From: UTCFX2 sp002050125
GTDB lineage: Bacteria; Chloroflexota; Anaerolineae; Anaerolineales; UBA4823
Assembly (NCBI GenBank): GCA_027494035.1
Contig: JAOSJQ010000001.1
Span: 2,356,001-2,420,000, forward strand
DNA length: 64,000 nucleotides
Direction: 5' to 3'
In this document: piece by piece, positions 42,488 through 52,356 of the stretch
Layout: each line of letters opens with the position of its first letter
Position numbering within the stretch: position 1 is the first letter of the stretch
Program-made: the position numbers and the translations under genes
Notes under the pieces: generated by a model
What the model saw: the letters and a program-made list of their open reading frames with translations, nothing else
Database searches by the model: none
Told to the model about the DNA's origin: nothing

Positions 42488-45400
42488 CTAAGACAGCAAC
42501 TGTTCGGCTTTGACGTACGCCTCGAGCGCCGCCTGAACTTGCTCCAGCCGCAGGTAGGCGTCGCCCAACGCCTGCCAGAGCCCCGAATCTGCGGGGAAGC
42601 GGTTCGCAGCCTGTTGCAGATCCGCCGCGATGGCTTCCAACTCCTGATCGGTCTGGATCAACGCGCTGTATTTCTCCAGCGCAGGCTGCAAATCACCCTG
42701 AGAGAGGGCGAGGCGCGCCGCCTCCAGCTCGCTGGAGACCGGCTGGTCTGCCGCGGCGGGTACGAACGCCTCTTCTACGGCTGGCGCAGCCGGCGCTTCG
42801 GCTTCCGGCGCCGCCGGTTCGGCGGGCGTCACATAGAGATAGTCGCGCGCCTCGGCGAGGGCAGCCGCGCCCACGCCCGGGATCTGGAGCAGCTCGTCCA
42901 CGCTCTGGAACAGCCCGTTTTCGTTGCGGTAATTGAGGATGGTTTGGGCGGTGATAAAGCCGATGCCTGGCAGGCGCTCCAGATCGCTGAGCGAGGCTTC
43001 GTTTAGGTCGTAGCGGCGCGCCGGGACCGGCGGGGGGCTCCACTCGATTTCCTCTACAGGCGCGGCGGCGGTTTCCGCCATCCATTCCGGGAGTTCTGGG
43101 ATTTCTGGCTCCGCCGGCGGCGCTTCAAGCTCCGGCGCGGCTGCGGTAATCATTTCGACCGTTTCGATTTCCTCGAGCGCCTCTGCCGGGGACTCCTCTG
43201 CGAATTCGAATGCTTCTATGGTGGGGGTTTCGGCTTCGAACTCGAACGTCTGCTCTGCCGGAATTTCCTCTTCGAGCGCCTCCACTGCTGGGGCTCTTCC
43301 TCGAGTTCGAATACTTCTATGGTGGGGGTTTCGGCTGCAAACTCAAACGTCTGCTCCGCTGGAATTTCCTCTTCGAACGCCTCCACTGCCGGGGGTTCTT
43401 CTTCAATTTCGAATGCTTCTACGGTTGGGGTTTCCGCTGCAAACTCGAGCGCCTGCTCTGCTGGAATTTCCCCTGCGAACGCCACGGTGGTCGGAATCTC
43501 TTCCTGGACTGCCTCAACTTGCTCGATAAACTCGAAGGGCTGGCTGGGTTCTTCTTCGGCGGAGGCTTCAATTTCTTCCGCGGCGGTTTCCGCGGCGAGG
43601 ACATCTTGCTGCAGCCAGTCGGGCATGGATTCGCTGCGCTCTTCGGGCGTCAACAGCAGCGCTTCGCTGGCGCCTTGTTTGACCGCCAGGCTTTCCAGCC
43701 AGGCAAACGCGGCGTCCTCGTCCATGATCTCCTCGCCGGCTGGGGAGGGTAAAGTCTCGGCGGCTGGCTCTTCAGCCAGAGCGGCTTCTGGCTCGGCTGC
43801 CTCTGGCGCAGCCTCGATCAGCGTCTCGAGCGGGGCGGCTTCTTCCGGTTCGGGCGCTTCGACCGCCGCAGCCCTGCCGATCGGCGTGGTTGGTGGCGCC
43901 TCTTCGGCTTCGACCGCTTCTGAGGCTGGCTCTTCCAGCGTTTCCGCAGGAGAGGGGGTCTCGGCTGCGGCGGTCAGACCCATCAGCCAGGCGAAGGCTT
44001 CGTCGAGCTGCGCCTCTTTTTCTGGCTCAGGCGCGGCGGCGCTTTCGGGTGCTGCGGTCTGCTCCAGGACCACTTCCTGAATGTATTCCCCTTCTTCGGG
44101 GAGTTGGGTTTCTGTCTCGGTTGCGGTCAGCCAATCGGGCAGTTCGATCTCAGCTTCGGGACCGGCTTCAACCGCCGCCTGCTCGATGCCTTCCTCTACT
44201 TCGAGGATTGGGGTTTCCGCCTCGGTTGCGGTCAGCCAATCGGGCAGTTCGATCTCGGCTTCGGGAGCGGCTTCAACCGCCGCCTGCGCGATGCCTTCCT
44301 CTACTTCAAGGATTGGGGTTTCCGCCTCGGTTGCGGTTAGCCAATCGGGCAGTTCGATCTCGGCTTCGGGAGCGGCTTCAACCGCCGCCTTTTCCGGAAC
44401 CGCTTCATCGGGCAGTTCGCTTTCCAGGTCGAGCAGCCAGCTTGGGAATTCGGCGCTTTCAGGCGCGGTTTCCGCGGGTTCAGCCGCCTCCGGGCTGCTT
44501 TCCATCAGCCAATCCGGCAGGGCGCCTTCATCTTCCTCGGGCTGAAATTCAAACTCAGCCGCGAGGCTTTCTTCGATGGGTGTGGGTTTCTGGTCGATCA
44601 GCCAGTCTGGGAGCTCGGCTGCTGGTCCCGCTTCTTCGCTGGTTTCATCAAAAGCGGCAAACTGCGCCGCGCGCAGCCAGGGCGGCACTTCTACCCCCGC
44701 CTCTGCGTCGAATTGATCTTTTGCTTCGAACTCCAACGGCTCGATCTTTTCATCGGCAAAATCGGCAGCGAGGTTCCAATCCGGCAGACCGATCCGCTCG
44801 GCTTGGGTTTCGCCGGCAGCCGGTTCGGGCGCAGCAGCGGATAGATCCGGCGCCTCTTCTTGCGCTTCCAGCAGCCAGTCGGGCAAATCGGCGGAAATTT
44901 CGGCTTCCGTTTCGAAGGCGAATTCCTGCGCCGGTTCGGCGGGCGGGGCTTCTTCGGCGGCGGGTTCGGTCAGCCAATCGGGCAAATCGGCGGAAATTTC
45001 GGCTTCCGTTTCGAAGGTGAATTCCTGCGCCGGTTCGGCGGGCGGGGTTTCTTCGGCGGCGGGTTCGGTCAGCCAATCGGGGATGCCCGGCGCCATTTCG
45101 GCTTCCAAAGACGGCGCTTCTTCAACCGGAATTTCAGGTTCCTCCAGCCAGAAGGGCAGCGGCTCGGCGGCTTCTGGTTCGGCAAAGAGGTCTTCTGCGG
45201 GGACGGGTTCGACCGCCGGAGTTTTTTCCGCCAGCGGGGCTTCCATGGGGGTTTCTTCGTTGAACAGTCCGGCAAATTCCGCTGCGACGGCTGCGTCCGG
45301 GACGGATTCTAGCAGGCTCTCTGCGCCGGCGGGTTCTTCCGCGCCTCCCAAACCGACCGCCTTCAGCCAGTCCGGTTCGGTTTGCGCCGCGTCGCCGGGT

Positions 45401-46729
45401 CCAATCTCGATCACATCCGGGGTTTCGGCGGTGAACGCCGGCTCGGTGGGGAGGATTTTATCCAGCCAGGGAGCGAGGTCTTCCTCGGACGCCGCGGCTT
45501 CCGCGGCGGGACCAGCCTCATCGGCTTGCCCGGCTGGCTTCAGCGCCTGGAGCCAATCCGGGATCTCCGCCTCGGCGAGTTGGCTGTCGCGCTCGACGAT
45601 CCCTCCCTCAAGGCGCTCAACGGGCGGGCTCTCGCTCTCCTCGGCGGCGGGGGTGCAGTTCGCGCGTCATACCCTCTGCCGCAGAGGACTGCCATCCGGC
45701 TTCTCTCAGCCAGTCCGGGATGTCTTCTTCGACTTTCGGCTGTGCGGCTTCCGCTTGAGTTGCGCTTGCTGCTGCGATTTCGCCAAAGGCAAATGCGCTC
45801 GAGGTTGCCTCCGGCGTCTCTGCCGCCTCGGTTGGCGCGGACAGGTCGTCCAGCCAGTCGGGGAGCGTGCTTTCTGTCGAGGGCGCCAGGTCCGCCAGGT
45901 CGACGCCCAGGGAAGCAGCCCAGGCGGGCGTGTCGGCGTCTGCTGCGGCTTGATCCGGCTTCCAATCCAGTTTTTCGAGCCGGACGGCGTTGTCCTGAAC
46001 GTCTTCGACGTTGGGCGTTTCGGGGCTGGTAAAGGCGGTGTAGGGGTCGAGCTGTGCCAGGCGCAGGCGGTAATTTTTAAGTTCTTCTTCGCGGTCGGCG
46101 CCAGCCAGAACCTGGATCATCACTTTAATGGCAATCATGCAGTTTGGCAGGTGGCGCAATACCTCCAGCGCGGTGTCGGCAGCCTCGACGCGCTGGTTGA
46201 TCTTGATGTAGATGTCTGCCAGGAGAGCTTGCAGGTCGTGGCGGCTGCTATTCTCTGCCAGGGCGCTGCGGATTTCGGATATGGCTTGCTGGTACAGTTC
46301 GCCTTTGTAATACAGCCGCGCCAGCGCGCCGCGCGTCAGGCGGATTTTGGGGGGTTCGACGTTATCCCGCTTGGCGTACAGCCGGCGCAGCTCTTCCTGG
46401 ATCGCGTTGTTAGAAGGCTGGACTTCGAAGGCGCGTTCCATGTGCCAGATGGCTTCATCCAGATTCCCCTCATCCTCGCGGATGATGCTCATCCCCACCT
46501 GGGAGACAAAATCGTCCGGGACTGCCGATAAGACGCGCTGAAAAATATCTCCCGCGTCGGTATAGCGCTGGCTTTCGAGATAGGATTTTCCTAACAGACG
46601 ATAGGCGTCCACGCATTTGGGATAGACTTGCAGCAGGTAACGGCTGTGCGAAATCGCCTGATCGGTTCGCCCACTCTCGATGTGTTTTTCGATCTCATGT
46701 AGGTAGGATCGCAAAGGTATCTCAGCCAT
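42488..46729 (-). CDS. Very large TPR / PDWL-repeat / helix-hairpin-helix protein (~1,413 residues); frameshifts at 45649-45653 and 43290-43293
   Basis: One protein split over three frames. Residues 1-230: TPR-like helices (RTDQAISHSRYLLQVYPKC, EAIWHMERAFEVQPSNN). Residues ~230-1220: very acidic, low-complexity, with at least 13 exact PDWL copies plus variants (PFWL, PPWL, PSWL, PEWM) spaced by Glu/Ala/Pro. Residues ~1240-1300: a ComEA-like helix-hairpin-helix (LNEASLSDLERLPGIGFITA, LLQIPGVGAAALAEARDYLY). The end returns to TPR-like helices. Joining needs one C removed at 45649-45653 and one added at 43290-43293. The second is independently confirmed: 102-base repeat copies there are spaced 101 bases. 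No signal peptide is seen. Function unknown; the HhH suggests DNA or protein contact. Confidence 0.75.
43206..43500 (-). repeat. 102-base tandem repeat within the PDWL protein gene
   Basis: The phrase GTGGGGGTTT-like recurs at 43221, 43322 and 43424 (spacings 101 and 102 bases), encoding the repeated EIPAEQTFEF-AETPTIEAFE. The 101 spacing marks the missing base near 43290. Confidence 0.8.
44106..44395 (-). repeat. 105-base tandem repeat (3 copies) within the PDWL protein gene
   Basis: CGGTTGCGG recurs at 44118, 44223 and 44328, exactly 105 bases apart, giving three 35-residue units based on IELPDWLTATEAETPILEVE. Near-identical DNA suggests recent expansion. Confidence 0.85.
44881..45090 (-). 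repeat. 99-base tandem repeat (about 2 copies) within the PDWL protein gene
   Basis: GGGCAAATCGGCGG occurs at 44881 and 44980, 99 bases apart, coding two 33-residue units (ADLPDWLTEPAAEEAPPAEP). A degenerate third copy follows near 45079. Confidence 0.8.
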
Positions 46730-46751
46730 AATATTCAACTCCCTACATTCT

Positions 46752-46780
46752 ATTATTCCCTATTATTTTCAAAGTTGCAA
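46752..46780 (-). promoter_or_regulatory. Promoter of the PDWL-repeat gene
   Basis: TTGCAA (46780-46775), 17 bases and AATAAT (46757-46752), on the minus strand about 25 bases before the ATG at 46729. Confidence 0.55.
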
Positions 46781-47066
46781 GACGTATTCCTAATCTCGAA
46801 ATCGATGCAGACGCAGCCTGCGCAGGATTATTCAATCATTATATCTTCTTTTGCTTAAAAGTCAAAAAACATTAGCATTCGATTAGACTTGGCAAAGCTA
46901 CTTGACTCGCCGTTGCGATTTTTGCTATAAACTTACTCGGATATCGTTGGTTATAGGCGTAGCTAACCCGGGTTTAAATGAACTCATCCCAAAACGAGCA
47001 CTGCCGCCCTCGTCGGCTGCCGTGCTTTTTGTTGTCGACTTGATATTTGAACTTCAGGAGTGATGC
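46781..47066 (+). other. Intergenic region upstream of the ABC cassette
   Basis: No gene seen. This AT-rich part of the intergenic gap holds the ABC promoter at 46902-46931. It carries no tRNA and no recognised riboswitch. Confidence 0.5.
46902..46931 (+). promoter_or_regulatory. Promoter of the ABC-2 cassette
   Basis: TTGACT (46902-46907), an 18-base spacer and TATAAA (46926-46931), 135 bases upstream of the ATP-binding gene at 47067. Confidence 0.7.
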
Positions 47067-48092
47067 ATGATCCGTGTGGAAGGACTGACAAAGGATTATG
47101 GGCCGCGGCGGGCGATCGAGGATCTGACATTCACCGCCGATCAGGGCGAAATCGTGGGCTTCTTGGGACCAAACGGCGCCGGGAAAACAACCACCATGCG
47201 CATTTTGACCGGTTTTATGCCGCCGACTTACGGCACAGCCGAGGTCGCGGGCTTTGATATCATCGACCAATCATTAGAGGTTCGCCGCCGGGTGGGTTAC
47301 ATGCCGGAGACGGTGCCGCTTTACCCCGACATGACCGTCTATGAATATCTGAAATTCATGGCAGACTTGCGCCGCGTGCCCGACGCCGAAGATCGAGTGC
47401 TCGATCTGCTCGAAACGCTGCGCATGGACGACCGGACGGACAGTTACATCTCCAGCCTGTCGAAAGGCATGCGCCAGCGCGTCGGTCTCGGGCAGGCTTT
47501 GGTGCACGACCCGGAGGTGTTGATCCTGGACGAGCCGACCATCGGGCTCGACCCGGTACAGATCATCGACGTGCGCAACCTGATCCGCGACGTTGGGCGG
47601 AAACACACCGTGCTGCTTTCGACCCACATCTTGTCCGAAGCCCAACAGCTCTGCAACCGGGTGCTTATCATCAACAAGGGGCGGATCGTCGCCGAAGACA
47701 CGCCGGAGCGCTTGCAGGCGCGCCTGACCGGCGCGCAGCGCGTGGCGCTGGTCGTCGGCGGTGAGGCGGAGGGGGTGGAGGAAGTTGTGGAAAGCGTGCC
47801 GGCGTTACGCGCGTCGGAGCTTCTCTGGACGGGCACCTGGATTTCGAAACCGAACCGGGGCAGGATCCCCGCCCCGAAGTCGCCCGGGCGGTTGTGAACG
47901 CCGGTTTTAGCTTGCTCGAAATGCGCCCGATTGGGATGAGCCTGGAAGACATCTTCCTCGAGCTCACCCGCAGAAGAGCCCAGCCCGCCCCTCACCTCCG
48001 ATGAAGGCTTGGATGAAGGTTTGTACGCGGGCGCCGAGGCGGAAGACTTGGAGCCGGAAGATGAGAATAACGAGAAGTCTGAAAATCGATAA
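47067..48092 (+). CDS. ABC transporter ATP-binding protein (GldA-like), two frameshifts
   Basis: About 341 residues. Walker A is GFLGPNGAGKTTTMRILTGF; the signature motif SSLSKGMRQRVGLGQALVHD and Walker B VLILDEPTIGLDPVQIID follow, with the H-loop in VLLSTHILSEAQQL. Two shifts occur in the variable C-terminal part. One missing base near 47815-47830 restores LDGHLDFETEPGQDPRPEVA, and one extra base near 47966-47972 restores TAEEPSPPLTSDEGL and a stop at 48092 after an acidic tail. It is the first gene of a cassette with a permease and GldG-like protein, which suggests an ABC-2 exporter. The substrate is unknown. Confidence 0.9.
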
Positions 48093-48104
48093 GGACGGAC
48101 GTCT

Positions 48105-48848
48105 ATGGTCAATATCTGGACGATAGCCAAAAGAGAATACAACCTGTATTTTTCCAGCCCGGTGGCGTACATGGTCGCGTTTGTCGTCTACCTGGTCTTG
48201 GGCATTTTCTTCTTTTTGAACCTGCAGATCGCCGCGACGCAGCAGGGTTATGTTCCCGGTCCCGAGATCACGATGGGTCCGCTAGCAACCATGCTGGTGC
48301 TGATCACCCCCGCGATCACCACCCGCTTGCTGGCGGAGGAACGGCGGCTGGGCACCATCGAACTGCTCCTGACCGCCCCGGTGCGTGATTCGGAGCTGGT
48401 GGTGGGCAAATGGTTGGGCAGTTTCCTGCTCATGTTCACGATCATCGCCATCACGCTGGTTTATCCGCTGCTGCTCAATCAACTGGTCAAACCGGGCATC
48501 GATCAAGGACCGCTGCTGAGCGGCTATTTGGGTTTGATCCTGCTGAGCGCCTCGATGATCGCGGTGGGCGTTTTTATCTCATCCCTGTTTAGCAACCAGA
48601 TCGCCGCCTTCGTGACCACGTTGGGCGTGCTGATCTTCCTGTGGTGGGTGCTCAGCCCCATCGCGCAGGTCACCGGACCGCTCGGCAGCCATTCAGATCT
48701 GGTCAACTATCTGGATTACAGCGGGCATTTTTTCGACACCCTCATGCGCGGCATCATCGACTTGAAAGACGTGGTTTTTTATCTCAGCGTCACCGCGCTG
48801 GCGCTCTTTTTCGGCACGATGTCGATTGAGATCAGGAGGTGGGGCTGA
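48105..48848 (+). CDS. ABC-2 type permease (GldF-like)
   Basis: A 247-residue integral membrane protein with six helices. TIAKREYNLYFSSPVAYMVA, then VYLVLGIFFFLNLQ and LLAEERRLGTIELLLTAPVR are typical of ABC-2 permeases such as GldF. It starts 12 bases after the ATPase stop and overlaps the next start by one base (TGATG), so the three genes are translationally coupled. It would form the membrane channel for the ATPase. It is not proven that this organism glides. Confidence 0.92.
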   Translation: MVNIWTIAKREYNLYFSSPVAYMVAFVVYLVLGIFFFLNLQIAATQQGYVPGPEITMGPLATMLVLITPAITTRLLAEERRLGTIELLLTAPVRDSELVVGKWLGSFLLMFTIIAITLVYPLLLNQLVKPGIDQGPLLSGYLGLILLSASMIAVGVFISSLFSNQIAAFVTTLGVLIFLWWVLSPIAQVTGPLGSHSDLVNYLDYSGHFFDTLMRGIIDLKDVVFYLSVTALALFFGTMSIEIRRWG

Positions 48849-50401
48849 TGAAGCAAGAATGGCGGCGTTTTGCTCCACTGGGGCTGCTGATCTTCGTTTT
48901 GGGCGTGCTGGCGTCGATTGGCTTGTATATTGTTTTCCGCCAGTTCAACCTGTGGCTGCAGATCAGCCTGGGGGCAATCGTAATTGGCTTGGCGCTCTAT
49001 GCCCTGCTCGATCCCGAACGGGTGCGCGAGTTACTGACCGGACGGCAGGCGCGTTATGGCAGCAATGCGCTTGTTTTGGTGCTCGGGTTTGTGGGGATCG
49101 TGGTGGTTTTGAATTATCTGGTGTTCAACAACACCAAACGCTGGGATCTCACCGAGGGCAAACAGTACACGCTCGCGCCGGAGACCATCGATACGCTGAA
49201 CCAGTTACCGCAGCCGGTGCAGGCGACGGCTTTCTTCACGAGCCAGATGAACGCCGACACCGCGCGCGATCTGCTCGACCAGTACAAGTTCAACAGCCAG
49301 GGGAAGTTCGATTACAAGTTCGTGGACCCCAATGCAAACCCGGCGCTGGCGGAACAGGCAAAGATCACCCGCGACGGCACCATCGTCCTGACGATGGGCG
49401 TGAACCAGGAACCGGTGACGATTGCCACGGAACAGGAACTGACCGGGGCGCTGGTGCGCCTCATGAACCCCGAATCGCAGGCGGTTTACTTCCTGTCCGG
49501 TCATGGCGAGCGCAGCCCGGATGACGTTGGAGAGCAGTCCTATGCTCTGCTCAAACGCACCCTGGAAAGCAAGAATTACGCGATCCAAACGCTCAACCTG
49601 CTGGCGGTGAACGCCATTCCCGAAGACGCCCGCGTGATTGTGGTGGCGGGTCCGCGCGTGCCTCTGGCTCAGAGCGAGGTTGACCAGCTGGCGGCTTTCG
49701 TGGACGGCGGCGGAGCGCTGATTGTGATGCAGGAGCCAACCCCGGTGACGGATTTTGGCGATGCCCCCGACCCGCTCGCCGAATACCTGGCGCAGAACTG
49801 GAATATCTCGCTCGGAAACAACATCGTGGTGGATTTGACCTCGCAGCAACCCTTCGCGCCCTACGCCGCGAGTTACGGGCGGTCGCCGATCACCGAAAAA
49901 CTGCAAAACCTCACTTCGCAATTCCCGACGGTGCGCAGCGCCTCGGTGCTAACCAACACCCTGACCGGCGTGAGCCCGGTCGAACTGGTGTTCACCGCCC
50001 CGCAATCCTGGGCGGAAACCAACCTGGACAACCTGGCTGAGGGCGCCGCGGATATCCGCTTCGATGAGGGCGAAGACCTCCGCGGACCGATCTCTTTGGC
50101 GGTTGCAGCCGAAGATTTTCAAAAGAAGGCGCGCGTGGTCGTGTTCGGCGATTCGGATTTCGCCCTGGATGTCAACTTCGTGTACTACGCCAACGGCGAC
50201 CTGATCGTCAACTCAATCGACTGGGCTGTGGGTCAAGAACAACTGATCAACCTGACGCCGAAGGAGAACACGACGCGCATGTTGCTGCCTCCGCAAAGCG
50301 CGATGATGAACCTGCTGCTGCTTGCGGTGGTGTTTGTCATTCCGGGGTTGGCGCTGTTTGGCGGAATCTGGGTGTTTATTCAGCGCAGGCGCAGGACGTA
50401 A
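48848..50401 (+). CDS. GldG-family protein (ABC-associated substrate-binding-like)
   Basis: A 517-residue protein: three N-terminal helices (PLGLLIFVLGVLASIGLYIV and two more up to LVFNNTKRWDLTEGKQYTL), then a large exported domain with LVRLMNPESQAVYFLSGHGE and VIVVAGPRVPLAQSEVDQL, and a C-terminal helix (LLLLAVVFVIPGLALFGGIW). This matches the GldG/DUF4350-like ABC accessory proteins. It begins with the ATG at 48848 overlapping the permease stop. It probably presents substrate to the transporter or anchors it, which is inferred from the family. Confidence 0.9.
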   Translation: MKQEWRRFAPLGLLIFVLGVLASIGLYIVFRQFNLWLQISLGAIVIGLALYALLDPERVRELLTGRQARYGSNALVLVLGFVGIVVVLNYLVFNNTKRWDLTEGKQYTLAPETIDTLNQLPQPVQATAFFTSQMNADTARDLLDQYKFNSQGKFDYKFVDPNANPALAEQAKITRDGTIVLTMGVNQEPVTIATEQELTGALVRLMNPESQAVYFLSGHGERSPDDVGEQSYALLKRTLESKNYAIQTLNLLAVNAIPEDARVIVVAGPRVPLAQSEVDQLAAFVDGGGALIVMQEPTPVTDFGDAPDPLAEYLAQNWNISLGNNIVVDLTSQQPFAPYAASYGRSPITEKLQNLTSQFPTVRSASVLTNTLTGVSPVELVFTAPQSWAETNLDNLAEGAADIRFDEGEDLRGPISLAVAAEDFQKKARVVVFGDSDFALDVNFVYYANGDLIVNSIDWAVGQEQLINLTPKENTTRMLLPPQSAMMNLLLLAVVFVIPGLALFGGIWVFIQRRRRT

Positions 50402-50405
50402 GCCT

Positions 50406-50984
50406 ATGATCCGGCGTTCGACGATCATCGTCATCCTGATTCTGGCTGCCCTGGTTGCGCTGGCGTTCTACCTGCAGCGCGCGAAGCCCGAAGAGCAGGC
50501 GCAAAGCACCCCAACCGCAGTCCAGAAGTTCCTTTTCGCTTTCGATTCGCCGGTGCAGGGGATGCGGCTGGAGCACAGCGGCAGCGGGGTTGTGGAAATC
50601 GAGCGCGACCCGGATGGAAAATGGGTTATGACGTCGCCGCCAGCCGAAGCGACCGATATTGGCGCGGTGGAAGCCGCGGTCAGCCAGTTGCTTTCCATCC
50701 CGATTGTGTCGGATCTGCCGCAAGCGCCCGACCTTGAGAGCGCCGGGCTGGCAGCCCCGACCTATCGCGTGTTGATCCGGCTCGAAGATGGCAGCCAGGA
50801 GCTCATGAACGTGGGCAAAGAGACCCCGACCGGCAGCGGATACTATGTGCTGGTAAGTAATCGGGGGATGTTCGTCGTCAGTAAATATAGCCTGGATCCG
50901 TTTCTCCGGCTGGTGGACAACCCGCCGTTTGCGCCGACTGCAACGCCGGCCATCGAGGCCGGTACGCCAGAACCGCAGGATTGA
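50406..50984 (+). CDS. DUF4340-type exported protein of the ABC cassette
   Basis: A 192-residue protein with a single N-terminal helix (STIIVILILAALVALAFYLQ) and a beta-rich extracytoplasmic domain: LESAGLAAPTYRVLIRLEDG and LMNVGKETPTGSGYYVLVSN are the DUF4340 core, known beside GldG-type genes. The tail is Pro/Thr-rich. It starts 4 bases after the GldG stop at the ATG at 50406, so it belongs to the same transcript. Function unknown. Confidence 0.88.
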   Translation: MIRRSTIIVILILAALVALAFYLQRAKPEEQAQSTPTAVQKFLFAFDSPVQGMRLEHSGSGVVEIERDPDGKWVMTSPPAEATDIGAVEAAVSQLLSIPIVSDLPQAPDLESAGLAAPTYRVLIRLEDGSQELMNVGKETPTGSGYYVLVSNRGMFVVSKYSLDPFLRLVDNPPFAPTATPAIEAGTPEPQD

Positions 50985-51014
50985 CGGAATTCGGCAGGTT
51001 TTAAGATTTGGGTA

Positions 51015-51043
51015 TTGATTTTGATATGAAAAAAGTGTATTCT
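51015..51043 (+). promoter_or_regulatory. Promoter of the primary sigma factor gene
   Basis: TTGATT (51015-51020), 17 bases, TATTCT (51038-51043), about 43 bases before the ATG at 51086. Confidence 0.7.
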
Positions 51044-51085
51044 GATAGAGATAGGATTTCTATTAGCGTGAGGCGGGCGTAACGG

Positions 51086-52303
51086 ATGATTAATGAAGAG
51101 TTATTGAAAGGGATCGAAGAATCGGACGATAACCAATCGGCAATTGGTCGTCTGATCGAGCTGGGTCGCCAGAAATCCTACGTCACCATTGATGATATCT
51201 TGAACCTGTTCCCTGACGCCGAGCAGGACGTAGACCAATTGGAAGAAGCTTTTGCAGCCTTGCTGAATGCGGGGATTCCCTACGTGGAAGAGCCGGTCCC
51301 TGGCGGACCTTCCGATGAAGAACTCGCAGAGGAAGACGAGCTGGAGGAAGACCGGACCCGCGGGCAGGTTGTTGAAGACAATTACCTGGCGAACATCGAT
51401 ACCGACGATACGATTGGGCTGTACCTAAAAGAGGTGGGGCGGGTGCCGCTGCTCACCGCAGTGGAGGAAGTCGAGCTGGCGCAGCGGATCGAACGCGGCC
51501 GCCTGGCGCGCGAAGAGCTGGCGCGCGGCAACGTCAGCCTGCGCCGCCGGCAGGAACTGCAACTGCTCATCGAAGACGGCTGGGCTGCGCGCGAGCACCT
51601 CATCACGGCAAATTCGCGTCTGGTGATCTCGGTTGCCAAGAAATATATGGGGCGCGGCGTGCCTTTCCTCGACTTGATTCAGGAGGGGAACATCGGGCTG
51701 ATCCGGGCGGCAAAGAAGTTCGATTACCGGCGCGGGCACAAATTCAGCACTTACGCCACCTGGTGGATCCGCCAGGCGGTGACGCGCGCCATCGCCGACC
51801 AGGGGCGCACGATCCGGGTGCCGGTGCACATGGGCGACCAGATCAACAAGCTGCTGCGCGTGCAGCACCAGCTCACCCAGCGGCTGGGGCGCGATCCAAC
51901 GGTGGAAGAGCTTGCCGAAGCCCTGGACGTGACCCCGCAGAAGGTCGAGAACATGATCCAGGTTGCCCGCAGACCGCTCTCGCTCGAGACGCCAACCGAC
52001 GACGAGGAAGACTCCGTGCTGGGCGATTTCATCCAGGACGAGGACGTCGCCGCGCCGGACGAAACCGCGACCTACAACTTGCTGCGCGAGCACCTGGACA
52101 CGGTGCTGAACGGCTTGCCGCCGCGCGAAGTGCGCATCTTGCAGCTTCGTTACGGTCTGCTAGACGGGCAGGCGTATACGCTGGAAGAGGTGGGGCGTAA
52201 GATGGGCGTCACGCGCGAGCGCGTCCGCCAGATCGAAGCCCAGGCGCTCAGCCGCCTGCGCCATCCGGCGATCCGGCGCAAACTGCGTGAATATTTGGGG
52301 TGA
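51086..52303 (+). CDS. sigA: Primary RNA polymerase sigma factor (SigA/RpoD)
   Basis: Main housekeeping sigma-70, 405 residues. The short acidic N-terminus (residues 1-110) contains region 1.1-like IGRLIELGRQKSYVTIDDIL. Region 2 has LIQEGNIGLIRAAKKFDYRR and KFSTYATWWIRQAVTRAI; region 3 and region 4 have LEEVGRKMGVTRERVRQIEA. The stop is followed by a strong terminator. It has its own promoter and a modest ribosome site. Its size is in the range of other Gram-positive-like SigA proteins. Confidence 0.97.
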   Translation: MINEELLKGIEESDDNQSAIGRLIELGRQKSYVTIDDILNLFPDAEQDVDQLEEAFAALLNAGIPYVEEPVPGGPSDEELAEEDELEEDRTRGQVVEDNYLANIDTDDTIGLYLKEVGRVPLLTAVEEVELAQRIERGRLAREELARGNVSLRRRQELQLLIEDGWAAREHLITANSRLVISVAKKYMGRGVPFLDLIQEGNIGLIRAAKKFDYRRGHKFSTYATWWIRQAVTRAIADQGRTIRVPVHMGDQINKLLRVQHQLTQRLGRDPTVEELAEALDVTPQKVENMIQVARRPLSLETPTDDEEDSVLGDFIQDEDVAAPDETATYNLLREHLDTVLNGLPPREVRILQLRYGLLDGQAYTLEEVGRKMGVTRERVRQIEAQALSRLRHPAIRRKLREYLG

Positions 52304-52324
52304 ACCGAGTTCTCCGAGTTTTCG

Positions 52325-52356
52325 AAAACTGCGACCGCTTAGGTCGCAGTTTTTTT
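52325..52356. terminator. Strong bidirectional terminator after sigA
   Basis: ACTGCGACC and GGTCGCAGT form a perfect stem with loop GCTTA, followed by a T7 run and preceded by AAAA. The last codons of the convergent GT-C gene (stop at 52339) lie inside it. Confidence 0.9.

Noticed and set aside
43890..45020. Antisense ORF of 376 residues in the PDWL region
   Set aside because: Arg/Leu-rich mirror of the acidic repeats; no start signals; the sense protein is strongly structured by repeats.
42488..46729. CRISPR array from the spaced repeats
   Set aside because: The repeats are in frame, encode protein, and lack regular unique spacers.
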